Below are positions 33,187 through 42,018 of a stretch of DNA of 64,000 bases, in pieces. A program made the translations under genes and the position numbers. How positions within the stretch are numbered: position 1 is the stretch's first letter; every line of letters starts with the position of its first letter. Under the pieces are notes generated by a model, which was given only the letters and a program-made list of their open reading frames with translations, had not been told where the DNA came from and did not search any database. Source of the stretch: Limimaricola pyoseonensis (lineage in GTDB: Bacteria > Pseudomonadota > Alphaproteobacteria > Rhodobacterales > Rhodobacteraceae); the NCBI RefSeq assembly GCF_900102015.1, contig NZ_FNAT01000001.1, forward strand, positions 62,001 to 126,000. Direction: 5' to 3'.

Positions 33187-34250
33187 GCCGACACCTTTCT
33201 GATCCATTGATCGACCGCCACGGCGGCGATGATCAGCACGCCGATGAGCAGGAAGGTCCATTGCGCATCGGCCCCCGCAAGCCGCAGACCAAGGGTGAAG
33301 ACGCCGACGATGAGGGCGCCGAAGAAGGTCCCGAGGATCGAGCCGCGCCCGCCGAAGAGCGAGATGCCCCCGATCACGACGGCGGTGATGCTCTCGATGT
33401 TCAGAAGCTGCCCCGAGGTCGGCGACACCGACCCGATGCGTCCGATCAGCGCCCAGCCGGCGAAGGCACAGATGAGACCCGCGAGGGCGTAGACCGAGAT
33501 CAGCGTCATCTTGACGTTCACGCCGGACAGCTCGGCGGCCTCGGGATCGTCGCCCACGGCGTAGACATGCCGGCCCCAGGCGGTGTGTTTCAGCGCGTAG
33601 GCGAGGACCATGACGAGACACACCATGAACACCACCCCGACGGTGAAGACCGCGCCGGCGACTTCGAACTTGGCGCCCATGGCCTGCAATATCGGCGCCT
33701 CGGCCGCGATGTCCTGGCTGCGGATCGTCTCGTTGGCCGAGTAGAGGAAGTTCGCGGCCAGCACGATCTGCCACATGCCGAGCGTCACGATGAAGGGCGG
33801 CAGCTTCATGCGCGCGACCAGCCAACCGTTGAGCGCGCCGACCGCGGTCCCGAACGCGAGCCCGCACACGACGGCCACGGCCGGCGGGATGCCATAGCGG
33901 AAGGAGAACTGCCCCATGACCACCGACGACATCACCGCGATGGCGCCGACGCTGAGGTCGATGCCGGCCGTCAGGATCACCAGCGATTGTGCCGCCGCCA
34001 CGATACCCACGATCTGCACCTGCTGCAGGATCAGCGTCAGGGCGAAGGGCGAAAAGAACCGCGATCCCAGCAGCACGCCGAACAGGATCAGCGACGCCAC
34101 GAGCACGATCAACGGCACCAGCGACGGGGTCACATGCAGCGCGTGCTGGACGTTGCCCATGAAGCCGCGGTGGTGTTCCTCGAATTCGGCGACCTTTTCG
34201 GCGCGCCTTTCGCGCACCACGGTTTCATAGTTGTCGGTATCTGATGGCAT
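33183..34250 (-). CDS. frcC: Fructose-type ABC transporter permease
   Basis: 355 residues, RbsC-like permease with eight to ten helices and the LTAGIDLSVGAI and GGISLFGGRGSILGT motifs. A soluble, charged 45-residue N-terminal extension precedes the first helix. Imports the sugar delivered by FrcB. It is 101 bp downstream of frcB with a hairpin in the gap. Confidence 0.9.
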   Translation of the reverse strand: MPSDTDNYETVVRERRAEKVAEFEEHHRGFMGNVQHALHVTPSLVPLIVLVASLILFGVLLGSRFFSPFALTLILQQVQIVGIVAAAQSLVILTAGIDLSVGAIAVMSSVVMGQFSFRYGIPPAVAVVCGLAFGTAVGALNGWLVARMKLPPFIVTLGMWQIVLAANFLYSANETIRSQDIAAEAPILQAMGAKFEVAGAVFTVGVVFMVCLVMVLAYALKHTAWGRHVYAVGDDPEAAELSGVNVKMTLISVYALAGLICAFAGWALIGRIGSVSPTSGQLLNIESITAVVIGGISLFGGRGSILGTFFGALIVGVFTLGLRLAGADAQWTFLLIGVLIIAAVAVDQWIRKVSA

Positions 34251-34310
34251 GACACGCGCACTCCCGTTGCGTGTGAGCGGGCCCGCGGGGTCGGCGGCCC
34301 GGATTTGCCC

Positions 34311-34331
34311 GGGGCGGCTCAGCGCCGCCCC
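34311..34331 (-). terminator. Intercistronic hairpin between frcB and frcC
   Basis: Stem GGGGCGGC / GCCGCCCC, 8 bp with a 5-base loop, 21 bp after the frcB stop on the minus strand. No T-run, so it more likely sets the ratio of frcB to frcCAK message than ends transcription. Confidence 0.55.
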
Positions 34332-34351
34332 GAAGCGTCAGAGCGCGGGGC

Positions 34352-35377
34352 TCAGCCCCAGCAGAGATCCTGGCCTTCCTCGACCGAGATCGAGGACACG
34401 CCGTCGACCGGCTTGTCGGTCACGAGGCCCACGCCGGTGTCGAAGAAGGCCTTGCCTTCGGTCGGCTCGGGCTTGGTGCCGTCCTCGGCCCAGGCCTTGA
34501 TCGCCTCGACACCCAGCGAGGCCATGCGCAGCGGATACTGCTGCGAGGTGGCGCCGATGATGCCGTCGGCCACGTTCTGGACACCCGGGCAGCCGCCGTC
34601 GACCGACACGATCAGCACGTCGTTCTCGCGACCGATGGCGCGCAGCGCCTCGTAGGCGCCCGCCGCGGCCGGCTCGTTGATCGTGTAGACGACATTGACC
34701 ATCGGGTCGGCGGCGAGGATGTTCTCCATCGCGGTCCGGCCGCCTTCCTCGGAGCCCTGCGTCACGTCCTGGCCGACGATCCGCGGGTCCTCCTCGTCGC
34801 CCCAGCGGTTGGGATCGCCAAGCTCGATGCCGAAGCCGTCAAGGAAGCCCTGGTTGCGCAGGACGCCGACCGTGGGCTGCGAGACCTGGATGTTCAGCAT
34901 GGCGATCTTCGCGTCGGCGGCGGCGTCACCCATCTGCGCCCGCGCCCACTGGCCGATCAGCTGTCCGGCGAGGTAGTTGTCCGTCGCGAAGGTCGCATCG
35001 GCGGCATCGGCCGGCGTCAGCGGCGTGTCGAGCGCGATCACGAGGAGGCCGGCGTCGCGCGCCTGCTGCACGGCACCGGTGATCGAGGACGTATCCGAGG
35101 CTGTGATCAGGATCCCCTTGGCGCCGTCGAGGATGCAGGTCTCGATGGCCTGCACCTGGGTTTCGTGGTCGCCGTCGAACTTGCCGGCGAAGGTCTTGAG
35201 GTCGACACCGATCTCTTCCGCCTTGGCCGTGGCGCCTTCGCGCATCTTGACGAAGAACGGGTTGGTGTCGGTCTTTGTAATCAGGCAGGCGGATACGTCC
35301 TGCGAGTGGCTTCCGGCCTGAGCCGCTCCAGCGATGGAGACCAGCGCGAGCGCGGTGGTGGCGAAAAGTCGTGTCAT
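34352..35377 (-). CDS. frcB: Fructose-type ABC transporter, periplasmic binding protein
   Basis: 341 residues starting [14 protein letters not shown], a Sec signal peptide likely cut after AAQA at about residue 21. The rest is a ribose/fructose-type (peripla BP 4) fold. The ATG at 35377 has GGGAGG 9 bp upstream. First gene of frcBCAK. Substrate is inferred from synteny with the S. meliloti frc locus; ribose or mannose remain possible. Confidence 0.9.
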   Translation of the reverse strand: MTRLFATTALALVSIAGAAQAGSHSQDVSACLITKTDTNPFFVKMREGATAKAEEIGVDLKTFAGKFDGDHETQVQAIETCILDGAKGILITASDTSSITGAVQQARDAGLLVIALDTPLTPADAADATFATDNYLAGQLIGQWARAQMGDAAADAKIAMLNIQVSQPTVGVLRNQGFLDGFGIELGDPNRWGDEEDPRIVGQDVTQGSEEGGRTAMENILAADPMVNVVYTINEPAAAGAYEALRAIGRENDVLIVSVDGGCPGVQNVADGIIGATSQQYPLRMASLGVEAIKAWAEDGTKPEPTEGKAFFDTGVGLVTDKPVDGVSSISVEEGQDLCWG

Positions 35378-35450
35378 CGGCAAATCCTCCCTTGTCCCGG
35401 GGCCTCCTCGCACCGGGATTGACCATAGGTAATCTCGATTCGCATCGCAT

Positions 35451-35486
35451 CGTCAATAAATAACTCATGTTGATTTATTAATGACG
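35451..35486. promoter_or_regulatory. AT-rich inverted repeat: putative operator between frcB and the ROK regulator
   Basis: AATAAAT (35455-35461) and ATTTATT (35473-35479) form a perfect inverted repeat with an 11-base spacer, flanked by CGTCA and TGACG. It is strikingly AT-rich for this genome. On the minus strand the flank supplies TTGACG, a good -35 for frcB, so a bound repressor would cover the frc promoter. It also lies just before the regulator gene, implying autoregulation. Confidence 0.6.
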
Positions 35487-35519
35487 TTGCGCTCTATTCG
35501 GGGGCAGGGAGGATCCGGA

Positions 35520-36719
35520 ATGCAGCGGTCCGAGGTGCGCAGCCTGTCGGGTGGCGCGAACCAGAGGGGGTTGCGCGACCACAACGCGCGGCTGTTGCTG
35601 ACCCTGATGCAGCGTCACGGGCCGCTGCCGGGCAGCGATCTGGCGCGGCTGGCGGGGCTGTCGGCCCAGACCGTCTCGGTGATCCTGCGCGAGCTCGACG
35701 AGGCCGGCATGTTGACCCGCGGCGCGCCGCAGCGCGGCCGCGTCGGCAAGCCGCGCGTGCCGGTCGGGCTGAACCCGGACGGGGCCTTCTCGGTCGGGCT
35801 GAAGGTGGGGCGGCGCAGCGCGGATCTGCTGATCGTCGATCTGCACGGCCGGGTGCGCGGGCAGCTGCACGACACCTACCGCTACCCCGACCCGGCCGAC
35901 ATCATGCGGTTTCTCGAATCGGGGCTGGCCGAGCTCGTGGCGGGTCTGCCGGCGCGGCTGCGCGACCGGATCGTTGGCATCGGCGTCGCCCGGCCGGGCG
36001 AGCTGTGGGTCTGGCACGAGACGGTCGGCGCGCCGCCCGCGGCGCTCGACGGCTGGCGCGGCTTCGATTTCGCGGCGGAGGTCGCGCGCTTTTCGGCCCT
36101 GCCGGTCCATGTCGACAACGACGCCACCGCCGCCTGCCGGGCCGAGCACGTGTTCGGCCGGGGCCGCGAGTTCCGCGACTACGCCTATTTCTTCGTCGGC
36201 TCCTTCATCGGCGGCGGCATCGTGCTCAACCATTCCGTGTTTGGCGGCGCGCAGAACAATGCCGGCGCCATGGGTCCGATCCCGACGCGCGACGCCGCCG
36301 GCCGCCCGGCGCAGCTGCTCGACACCGCCTCGCTGCATCTGCTCGAACGCCGCCTCGTCGAGGCCGGGCACGACCCGGCGCGGCTGTGGAGCCTGCCGCA
36401 GGACTGGTCGGGCCTCGAGCCGATGGTCGAGCCCTGGCTCGATTCGGTGGCCGAGGAGCTGGCGCGCGCGGTGGTCGCGGTCTGCGCGGTGATCGATTTC
36501 GAGGCGGTATTGTTCGACGGCGGCTTTCCCGAGCCTGTGCGGGCCGCCCTGGTCGAACGCGTGCGCGACGCGATGGGCCGGATCGACCTGCGCGGCCTCA
36601 TTCCGCCGCGGATCGAGGCGGGCACGGTCGGGGGCAACGCCCGCGGTCTCGGCGCCGCCAGCGCGCCGATCTTCGCGCAGTTCCTGCTCGACACCCATGC
36701 CGGCTTCGCCGCCACCTGA
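35520..36719 (+). CDS. frcR: ROK-family transcriptional regulator of the frc operon
   Basis: 399 residues from the ATG with GGGAGG 8 bp upstream; an ATG at 35481 falls inside the palindrome and has no ribosome site. A winged helix at about residues 25-75 (LAGLSAQTVSVILRELDEAG) precedes the ROK sugar-kinase-like domain, with GVARPGEL and a VDNDATAACRAE region. Divergent position argues that it represses frcBCAK in the absence of sugar. Confidence 0.87.
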   Translation: MQRSEVRSLSGGANQRGLRDHNARLLLTLMQRHGPLPGSDLARLAGLSAQTVSVILRELDEAGMLTRGAPQRGRVGKPRVPVGLNPDGAFSVGLKVGRRSADLLIVDLHGRVRGQLHDTYRYPDPADIMRFLESGLAELVAGLPARLRDRIVGIGVARPGELWVWHETVGAPPAALDGWRGFDFAAEVARFSALPVHVDNDATAACRAEHVFGRGREFRDYAYFFVGSFIGGGIVLNHSVFGGAQNNAGAMGPIPTRDAAGRPAQLLDTASLHLLERRLVEAGHDPARLWSLPQDWSGLEPMVEPWLDSVAEELARAVVAVCAVIDFEAVLFDGGFPEPVRAALVERVRDAMGRIDLRGLIPPRIEAGTVGGNARGLGAASAPIFAQFLLDTHAGFAAT

Positions 36720-36803
36720 CGCCGCGCTTGTCTTCCCCCCGGCGATACCCGAGATTGGTGTCGGGGGTGCTCCGGCGTCACCCGGCCGCATTCCCCAAAT
36801 ACG

Positions 36804-36828
36804 GGAACCCGCGCTGCGGCGGCGGGTT
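36804..36828 (+). promoter_or_regulatory. Candidate EcfG (general stress sigma) promoter for otsBA
   Basis: GGAAC at 36804-36808, a 16-base spacer and GGTT at 36825-36828 match the EcfG/SigT pattern GGAAC-N16/17-CGTT except for one -10 base. It lies about 80 bp before otsB. Trehalose genes are known members of this regulon in other alphaproteobacteria. Confidence 0.55.
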
Positions 36829-36910
36829 GAACCTTGCAGATCGTTGCGACCGGCGCGCACCGGGTCCGGTGCTGCGGGGCTTGGGACAAGCCGCGAATTG
36901 GAGACAGGGA

Positions 36911-37693
36911 ATGTATTACGAAATGATCGGATTTCACGGCGAGCACCAGGGCGAGCACACCGCGGACGGCGTGCCCGAGCCGCAGCTGGACCGGTCGACC
37001 CTGTTCCTCGACTTCGACGGCACGCTGGTCGATCTGGCCGAGCGACCCGACGCGATCGAGGTGGCGCCCGATCTGGGCGACCTTCTCGCCGCGCTCAGCG
37101 AGCGCACCGGCGGCCGGGTGGTGATCATCACCGGCCGCGCCATCGAGGACATCACCAATTACCTGCAGGGCTTCGACGGGCCGATCATCGGCGGCCACGG
37201 CGCGCAGGAGCGCATCTCGGGCGAGATCCGCAACCACGAGTTCGCCGACCCCGAAACCGTGCGCCATCTGGGCGAGATGGCCACCGCCTTCGCGGCCACC
37301 CATCCGGGCCTGATCTGCGAACGCAAGCCCACCGGCGTGGTGCTGCATTTCCGGCAGGACGAGGATCTCGCCGCCCCGGCCTATGCCTTCCTGCGGGCGC
37401 TGTCGGAGACGCATGAGGGGTTCGATCTGCACCATTCGAAGATGGCCTACGAGCTGCGGCCGGCCGGCATCGGCAAGGACGTCTCGATGCGCCGACTGAT
37501 GGAGCAGGAGCCCTTCGCCGGCACCATGCCGATCTTCTTCGGCGACGACGTCACCGACGAGCCGGCGCTGCACTGGGTGAGCGAGCAGGGCGGGCTGGCC
37601 GTCAAGGTGGGCGAGGGGGAAACCGCCGCCGGCTGCCGGCTCGGCAACCCCCAGGCCGCACGGAGGACGCTGCGCCGCTGGATCGAGGCCTGA
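36911..37693 (+). CDS. otsB: Trehalose-6-phosphate phosphatase
   Basis: 260 residues. HAD motif I is LFLDFDGTLVDL (about residues 31-42) and motif IV is FFGDDVTDEPA. It removes phosphate from trehalose 6-phosphate made by OtsA. The ATG at 36911 has AGGGA very close; an ATG at 36923 is an alternative. It is followed by otsA after 3 bp, so the operon runs otsB-otsA. Confidence 0.93.
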   Translation: MYYEMIGFHGEHQGEHTADGVPEPQLDRSTLFLDFDGTLVDLAERPDAIEVAPDLGDLLAALSERTGGRVVIITGRAIEDITNYLQGFDGPIIGGHGAQERISGEIRNHEFADPETVRHLGEMATAFAATHPGLICERKPTGVVLHFRQDEDLAAPAYAFLRALSETHEGFDLHHSKMAYELRPAGIGKDVSMRRLMEQEPFAGTMPIFFGDDVTDEPALHWVSEQGGLAVKVGEGETAAGCRLGNPQAARRTLRRWIEA

Positions 37694-37696
37694 GCC

Positions 37697-39076
37697 ATGT
37701 CTGAAGGCCGTTTGATCGTCGTCTCGAACCGCATCCCGACGGAGGAGGCGCCCTCGGGCGGCCTCGTCGTGGCGCTGCACGAGGCGTTGCAGGCCCGCGG
37801 CGGCGTCTGGATCGGCAACTCGGGCGCCCGGGTGTCCGCCGAGGAGGCCGAGCGCGGCCTCACAAGGATCGCCAGCCAGCCCTATGAGCGCTACAGCTTC
37901 GACCTGACCGAGCAGGAGCATCAGGGCTTCTACCTGGGCTATGCCAACGCCACGCTCTGGCCGCTCTTCCATCACCGCACCGACCTTCTCGAGGTCGATT
38001 CGGAAGATGCCCGCATCTACCAGGAGGTGAACCGCCGGGTCGCGCGTCTGGTCGCCGGGGTGGTCCGGCCCGGCGACGTGATCTGGATCCACGACTACCA
38101 CTTCCTGCCGCTCGCCAAGGAGCTGCGGGATCTGGGGCTGGGCAACCGGATCGGCTTCTTCCTGCACATTCCCTTCCCGAACTCCTCCGACCTGCCGGCG
38201 CTGAGCGAGCGCAAGCTGCTGCCGAGCTGGCTCGCCGCCTTCGACCTCGTGGGGCTGCAGACCCGGCGCGACGTGTCGAACGCGCTCGACTTCCTGCGAG
38301 CCAACGATGCGGAGCTGCTGCTGGAGGGGCGCATCAAGATGGGGGACCGCCGCTTCGAGGTGGCGAGCTTCCCGATCGGCATCGATGTCGAGGGGTTCAT
38401 GAAGGCGGCCGAGACCCATGCCGATGCGGGCGAGCATCTGCGGCTGTCGCCGGGCGAGCGGCTGGTGCTCGGGGTCGACCGGCTCGACTACTCCAAGGGC
38501 CTGCCGCAGCGCTTCGCGGCCTTCGGCGAGTACCTGTCGCAGCGGCCCGACCCGCAGGTGCGCGCCACCCTGCTGCAGATCGCACCGCCCTCGCGCGAGG
38601 ATGTCGAGGCCTACAAGGAGATCCGCCAGGAACTCGAGAGCATCACCGGCCGGGTCAATGGCGAGATGGGCGAGCTCGACTGGACGCCGATCCGCTACAT
38701 CCGCCGCAACATCCCGCGCGAGACGCTGGCCGGGCTCTACCGGCGCGGCGACGTCTGCCTCGTCACGCCGCTTGCCGACGGGATGAACCTCGTCGCCAAG
38801 GAGTTCGTGGCCGCCCAGGACCCGGCCGATCCCGGCGTGTTGATCCTGTCGCATTTCGCCGGCGCGGCCGAGCAGCTCGAGGCCGCGCTGATGGTCAACC
38901 CCTACGACCCGAGCGACACCGCCAAGGCGATCGAGGTGGCGCTCGCCATGTCCCTGGCCGAGCGGCAGGACCGGCACGGCGCGCTGATGAAGGCCATCCG
39001 CGAGACCGACATCGGCTGGTGGACGGATTCCTACCTGAAAGCACTTCAGAAGCCGTTGGAAAACGGGGGAAAATAG
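37697..39076 (+). CDS. otsA: Trehalose-6-phosphate synthase
   Basis: 459 residues, GT20 family. VVSNRIP near the N-terminus, WIHDYHF near residue 133 and VDRLDYSKGLPQR near 260 are diagnostic. It joins UDP-glucose and glucose 6-phosphate. It is slightly shorter than E. coli OtsA but all motifs are present. Gives osmotic and desiccation protection with otsB. Confidence 0.95.
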   Translation: MSEGRLIVVSNRIPTEEAPSGGLVVALHEALQARGGVWIGNSGARVSAEEAERGLTRIASQPYERYSFDLTEQEHQGFYLGYANATLWPLFHHRTDLLEVDSEDARIYQEVNRRVARLVAGVVRPGDVIWIHDYHFLPLAKELRDLGLGNRIGFFLHIPFPNSSDLPALSERKLLPSWLAAFDLVGLQTRRDVSNALDFLRANDAELLLEGRIKMGDRRFEVASFPIGIDVEGFMKAAETHADAGEHLRLSPGERLVLGVDRLDYSKGLPQRFAAFGEYLSQRPDPQVRATLLQIAPPSREDVEAYKEIRQELESITGRVNGEMGELDWTPIRYIRRNIPRETLAGLYRRGDVCLVTPLADGMNLVAKEFVAAQDPADPGVLILSHFAGAAEQLEAALMVNPYDPSDTAKAIEVALAMSLAERQDRHGALMKAIRETDIGWWTDSYLKALQKPLENGGK

Positions 39077-39092
39077 CGCGACCTTTTTTTAA

Positions 39093-39117
39093 GGAACCTT
39101 TCCCGCGGCGGCGGGTT
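39093..39117 (+). promoter_or_regulatory. Candidate EcfG promoter upstream of the BrkB/YihY gene
   Basis: GGAAC at 39093-39097, a 16-base spacer and GGTT at 39114-39117, the same form as the site before otsB. It lies 17 bp after otsA and about 195 bp before the chosen start of the next gene. The 235-bp gap also has a seven-T run at 39084-39090 but no clear hairpin. Confidence 0.5.
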
Positions 39118-39311
39118 TGGCCGGTGAAGAGGCGCCGTTCCCTCGCCTCTCTCATTCCCCAACGGCCGGTGGCTGGCCTTCCTGATTTCCCTCGGGGAAG
39201 TCCAGCCGCCGGCCACCCTTTCCGTGTCCGACTTCACATCTGCCGCCCGCCATGCGAGCAATGGATCGGCGGCATTTTGCCGAAGATCGGGTGCGGGGGG
39301 TGTGCAGGCAG

Positions 39312-40214
39312 ATGGATCATCGAGACAGCGCCGCTTCGCTGCCGCGCCGGATCTGGCGCACGCTGGTCGGGGTCTGGCACCTGTCCACCGATGTGCAGCT
39401 CGGCCTGATCGCGGCCGGGATCGCCTTCTACTCGGTCTTCGCCATCTTCCCCGCCATCGCCGCGCTGATCGCCATCTTCGGGCTGATGGCCGACCCGGTC
39501 GTGATCGAGACGCAGCTTCAGGTCATGCGGGACGTCATGCCCGTCGAGGTCTACGAGATCCTCGAGGCGCAGCTGAACAGCATGCTGGCCACGCGCCCCG
39601 AGACGCTGGGCTTTGCCACGCTCGCCTCGACGGCGATCGCGCTGTTCTCGGCCCGCAACGGCGTCGCCTCGCTGATCCTCGGCCTGAACCAGATCTACGG
39701 GCGCCCGAACCGCAACGGGCTGCGTCAGCTGCTCGTCGCGCTAACGCTCACGCTGTCGCTCATCGCCATCGCGATCCTGGCGCTGATGGTGGTCGTGATC
39801 GCCCCGATCCTGCTGGCGGTGCTGCCGCTCGGGCCGGCCGCCGGCTGGGCGCTCGAGGCGGTGCGCTGGCTCGCGGCCTTCGGGATCGTGCTGGCCGGGC
39901 TGGGGCTTCTGTACCGCTTCGGACCCAACATGCGCGGCGCGCGGGGGCGCTGGGTCACGCCCGGTGCGTTCCTGGTGATCGCGCTTTGGCTGATCGCCTC
40001 GGCCGGCTTCTCCTATTACCTTTCGAATTTCGGCAACTACAACGAGGTCTACGGCTCGATCGGCGCGGTGGCGGCGCTGTTGATGTGGTTCTTCATCTCG
40101 GCCTGGCTGGTGCTGCTGGGCGCGGCCGTCAACGTCGTCTGGACCCGCGTGAACCGCTCAGATGAGCGGCCGGACGATCTCGCTCTCGAACTCCGCCCCG
40201 GCCAGATCGGTTAG
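39312..40214 (+). CDS. YihY/BrkB family membrane protein
   Basis: 300 residues from the ATG at 39312; in-frame ATGs at 39252 and 39261 are alternatives and none has a strong ribosome site. Six hydrophobic helices are seen, with AAGIAFYSVFAIFPAIAALI first and a central SARNGVASLILGLNQIYG. The family was once mis-called ribonuclease BN; its function is unresolved, with virulence or transport roles proposed. Its last 57 bp overlap the convergent Crp-family gene. Position beside the stress-response genes and a candidate EcfG promoter suggest a stress function. Confidence 0.82.
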   Translation: MDHRDSAASLPRRIWRTLVGVWHLSTDVQLGLIAAGIAFYSVFAIFPAIAALIAIFGLMADPVVIETQLQVMRDVMPVEVYEILEAQLNSMLATRPETLGFATLASTAIALFSARNGVASLILGLNQIYGRPNRNGLRQLLVALTLTLSLIAIAILALMVVVIAPILLAVLPLGPAAGWALEAVRWLAAFGIVLAGLGLLYRFGPNMRGARGRWVTPGAFLVIALWLIASAGFSYYLSNFGNYNEVYGSIGAVAALLMWFFISAWLVLLGAAVNVVWTRVNRSDERPDDLALELRPGQIG

Positions 40215-40889
40215 CGCGCGCAGGTCGGTCAGCCGCAGCATGCCGCCCGACCAGCTGACCAGCTGCCTCTCGCGCAGCTTGGCCAGCGTCTTGTTGGTGT
40301 GCACGAGGCTGAGACCCAACGCATCCGCGAGATCCTGCTGCCTGTAGGGCAGGGGGCAGCGCCCCGAGGCGTCGCACAGGCCCAGCCCGTTCATGCGGTG
40401 CCAGATCTTCAGGAGCGCCCAGGCCATCCGGCTCGTCGCGCTGCGCTGGCCCAGGCTGGCCAGCGCTTCGCCCAGGAAATGCTCTTCCACGGCGGCCAGC
40501 CAGGTGATGTCGAAGGCGCGTTCCGTGTGGCTGCGGAAGAAGCGGAAGAACTCGGCCCGGTCGAAGACGCACAGCGTCATCGCGGTGGTGGCCTCGACGG
40601 AATGCCGCATCTTGCCCATGAGCCCGGCCTGAAGCCCGAGGAAGTCGCCGGGAAAGACGAGGTTGATCACCTGCCGCCGCCCGTCGGGGAGGGTCTTGTA
40701 GCGCAGCCCGAGGCCGGAGAGCGCGGTGTAGAGCTGCGGGCTGTTCGAGCCCTCCAGAAGTATCGCGGTGCCCGGCTCGATCTGCATTTCGCCGGCCTTG
40801 AACCGCTGGATCGCCTCGACGTCTTCCCGGCCGAGCTTCGCGAACATGTCCTTCTTGCGCAGCGGGCAGGCGAGGCATCGGGTGGGCAT
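40158..40889 (-). CDS. Crp/Fnr-family transcriptional regulator
   Basis: 243 residues from the ATG at 40889 (MPTRCLACPLRKK). It has an N-terminal cyclic-nucleotide-binding-type barrel with PGDFLGLQAGL and a C-terminal winged helix (LADALGLSLVHTNKTLAKLR). Only two N-terminal cysteines (C5, C8) are present, so the four-cysteine iron-sulphur site of FNR is not complete. The effector is unknown. It is read toward the BrkB gene and lies just beyond the phyR terminator. Confidence 0.85.
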   Translation of the reverse strand: MPTRCLACPLRKKDMFAKLGREDVEAIQRFKAGEMQIEPGTAILLEGSNSPQLYTALSGLGLRYKTLPDGRRQVINLVFPGDFLGLQAGLMGKMRHSVEATTAMTLCVFDRAEFFRFFRSHTERAFDITWLAAVEEHFLGEALASLGQRSATSRMAWALLKIWHRMNGLGLCDASGRCPLPYRQQDLADALGLSLVHTNKTLAKLRERQLVSWSGGMLRLTDLRALTDLAGAEFESEIVRPLI

Positions 40890-41031
40890 GGAGACCTTCG
40901 GGCGGCTATGTCGAAGCTGAATGCCGCAGCCGCGCGATTGTTCCTCGTTCGGCCGCCCCGGCGTACCGGCCCCGTCCGGATACACGTTAGGAGGGCGGCG
41001 CAGGGCTCTGTCCGCTTTCGCCCCCGCGCAC

Positions 41032-41065
41032 AAAAACGCCCCCGGCCCATGCGGGACGGGGGCGT
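41032..41065 (-). terminator. Rho-independent terminator of phyR
   Basis: On the minus strand a stem ACGCCCCC / GGGGGCGT is followed at once by TTTTT, 24 bp after the phyR stop. This is the clearest classical terminator in the window and separates phyR from the Crp-family gene. The remaining 140 bp before that gene show no clear promoter. Confidence 0.8.
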
Positions 41066-41088
41066 CGTGATGGTCGTAGGGTGCTGTC

Positions 41089-41901
41089 TCAGCCGTGCAG
41101 CGGGCCGGTCGAGGAGAAGAACATCGCCTGGCTCACCGCCGAGCGCACCTGCTCCTCGCCATAGGGCTTGGAGATCAGGAAGGCCGGCTCGGGCCGCTCG
41201 CCGGTCAGGAGCCGCTCGGGGAAGGCGGTGATGAAGATCACCGGCAGGTTGCCATGCGTCTCAAGGATGTCGCGCACCGCATCGATGCCCGAGGAGTTGT
41301 CGGCAAGCTGGATGTCGGCCAGCACGAGGTCGGGCTTTTCCTGCTGCGCGAGCTTGACCGCGTCGTCGCGGGTGCGCGCCACGCCGGTGATCGCGTGGCC
41401 CATGTCCGAGACGATCGACTGCAGGTCCATGGCGATGATCGCCTCGTCCTCGATCACCAGGATGCGGCCGGCGATGCTGTCTTCCATCTCCTGGCGGGCG
41501 ATCTTCACCAGATGCTCGACCTCGTCCTCGTCGAGTTGCATGATCGCCGCGATCTCGGAGATCGCGAAATCCTCGATCGTGTAGAGCAGCAGCGCTTCGC
41601 GCGTGTTGGGGGTCAGCTTCGACAGATGCGCCTGCGCCGCGGCGGCAAGCCCGCTCTCTTCGCCCGAGACCGGTGCGCCGGAGCTCACCCAGATGGTGTG
41701 GAACACCTTGAACAGGGCGATGCGGGGCGAGGCGGAGGTGTCGAAGACGGACCGATCTTCGAGGATCGCCTCGAGCGTGGCCGCGGCGTAGGTGTCACCG
41801 CTGTTCTGGCTGCCGGTCAGCGCCCGCGCATAGCGGCGCAAATAGGGCAGCTCGTGCCCGATCACCGTGGCGAGGTCGGGTGCGGTGGTTGTCGTCGTCA
41901 T
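41089..41901 (-). CDS. phyR: General stress response anti-anti-sigma factor PhyR
   Basis: 270 residues. The N-terminal half is sigma-like (residues about 10-140, with LPYLRRYARALTGS and LTPNTREALLLYTIEDF) and the C-terminal half is a receiver with E151/D152, phospho-acceptor D196, T225 and K245. When phosphorylated, PhyR binds NepR and frees EcfG. It is divergent from nepR-ecfG, the standard alphaproteobacterial layout. A perfect EcfG promoter lies 38 bp upstream, giving positive feedback. The ATG at 41901 is the one matching family length. Confidence 0.96.
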   Translation of the reverse strand: MTTTTTAPDLATVIGHELPYLRRYARALTGSQNSGDTYAAATLEAILEDRSVFDTSASPRIALFKVFHTIWVSSGAPVSGEESGLAAAAQAHLSKLTPNTREALLLYTIEDFAISEIAAIMQLDEDEVEHLVKIARQEMEDSIAGRILVIEDEAIIAMDLQSIVSDMGHAITGVARTRDDAVKLAQQEKPDLVLADIQLADNSSGIDAVRDILETHGNLPVIFITAFPERLLTGERPEPAFLISKPYGEEQVRSAVSQAMFFSSTGPLHG

Positions 41902-41938
41902 CGGCTGGAAGTCCCCAATTTCATTTTTTCTGGAACCG

Positions 41939-41964
41939 AACGTGGCTGCCGGCATTGTGGTTCC
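41939..41964 (-). promoter_or_regulatory. EcfG-dependent promoter of phyR
   Basis: On the minus strand GGAAC (41960-41964), a 17-base spacer and CGTT (41939-41942) match the EcfG consensus exactly. The plus strand also has GGAAC at 41932-41936, making an inverted GGAACC/GGTTCC pair, but no CGTT at proper spacing follows it toward nepR. Confidence 0.8.
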
Positions 41965-42018
41965 ATGATGCGGCCATGCTATGCACGGCCGTCGATAAAT
42001 ACGAGGGTATAAGCGGGA

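Noticed and set aside
40158-40889. FNR-type oxygen sensor
   Set aside because: Only two cysteines near the N-terminus; the four needed for the iron-sulphur cluster are not seen.
40919-40944. EcfG promoter for the Crp-family gene (GGAAC on the minus strand at 40940-40944)
   Set aside because: The base group at the right distance is ATTC or CATT, without GTT.
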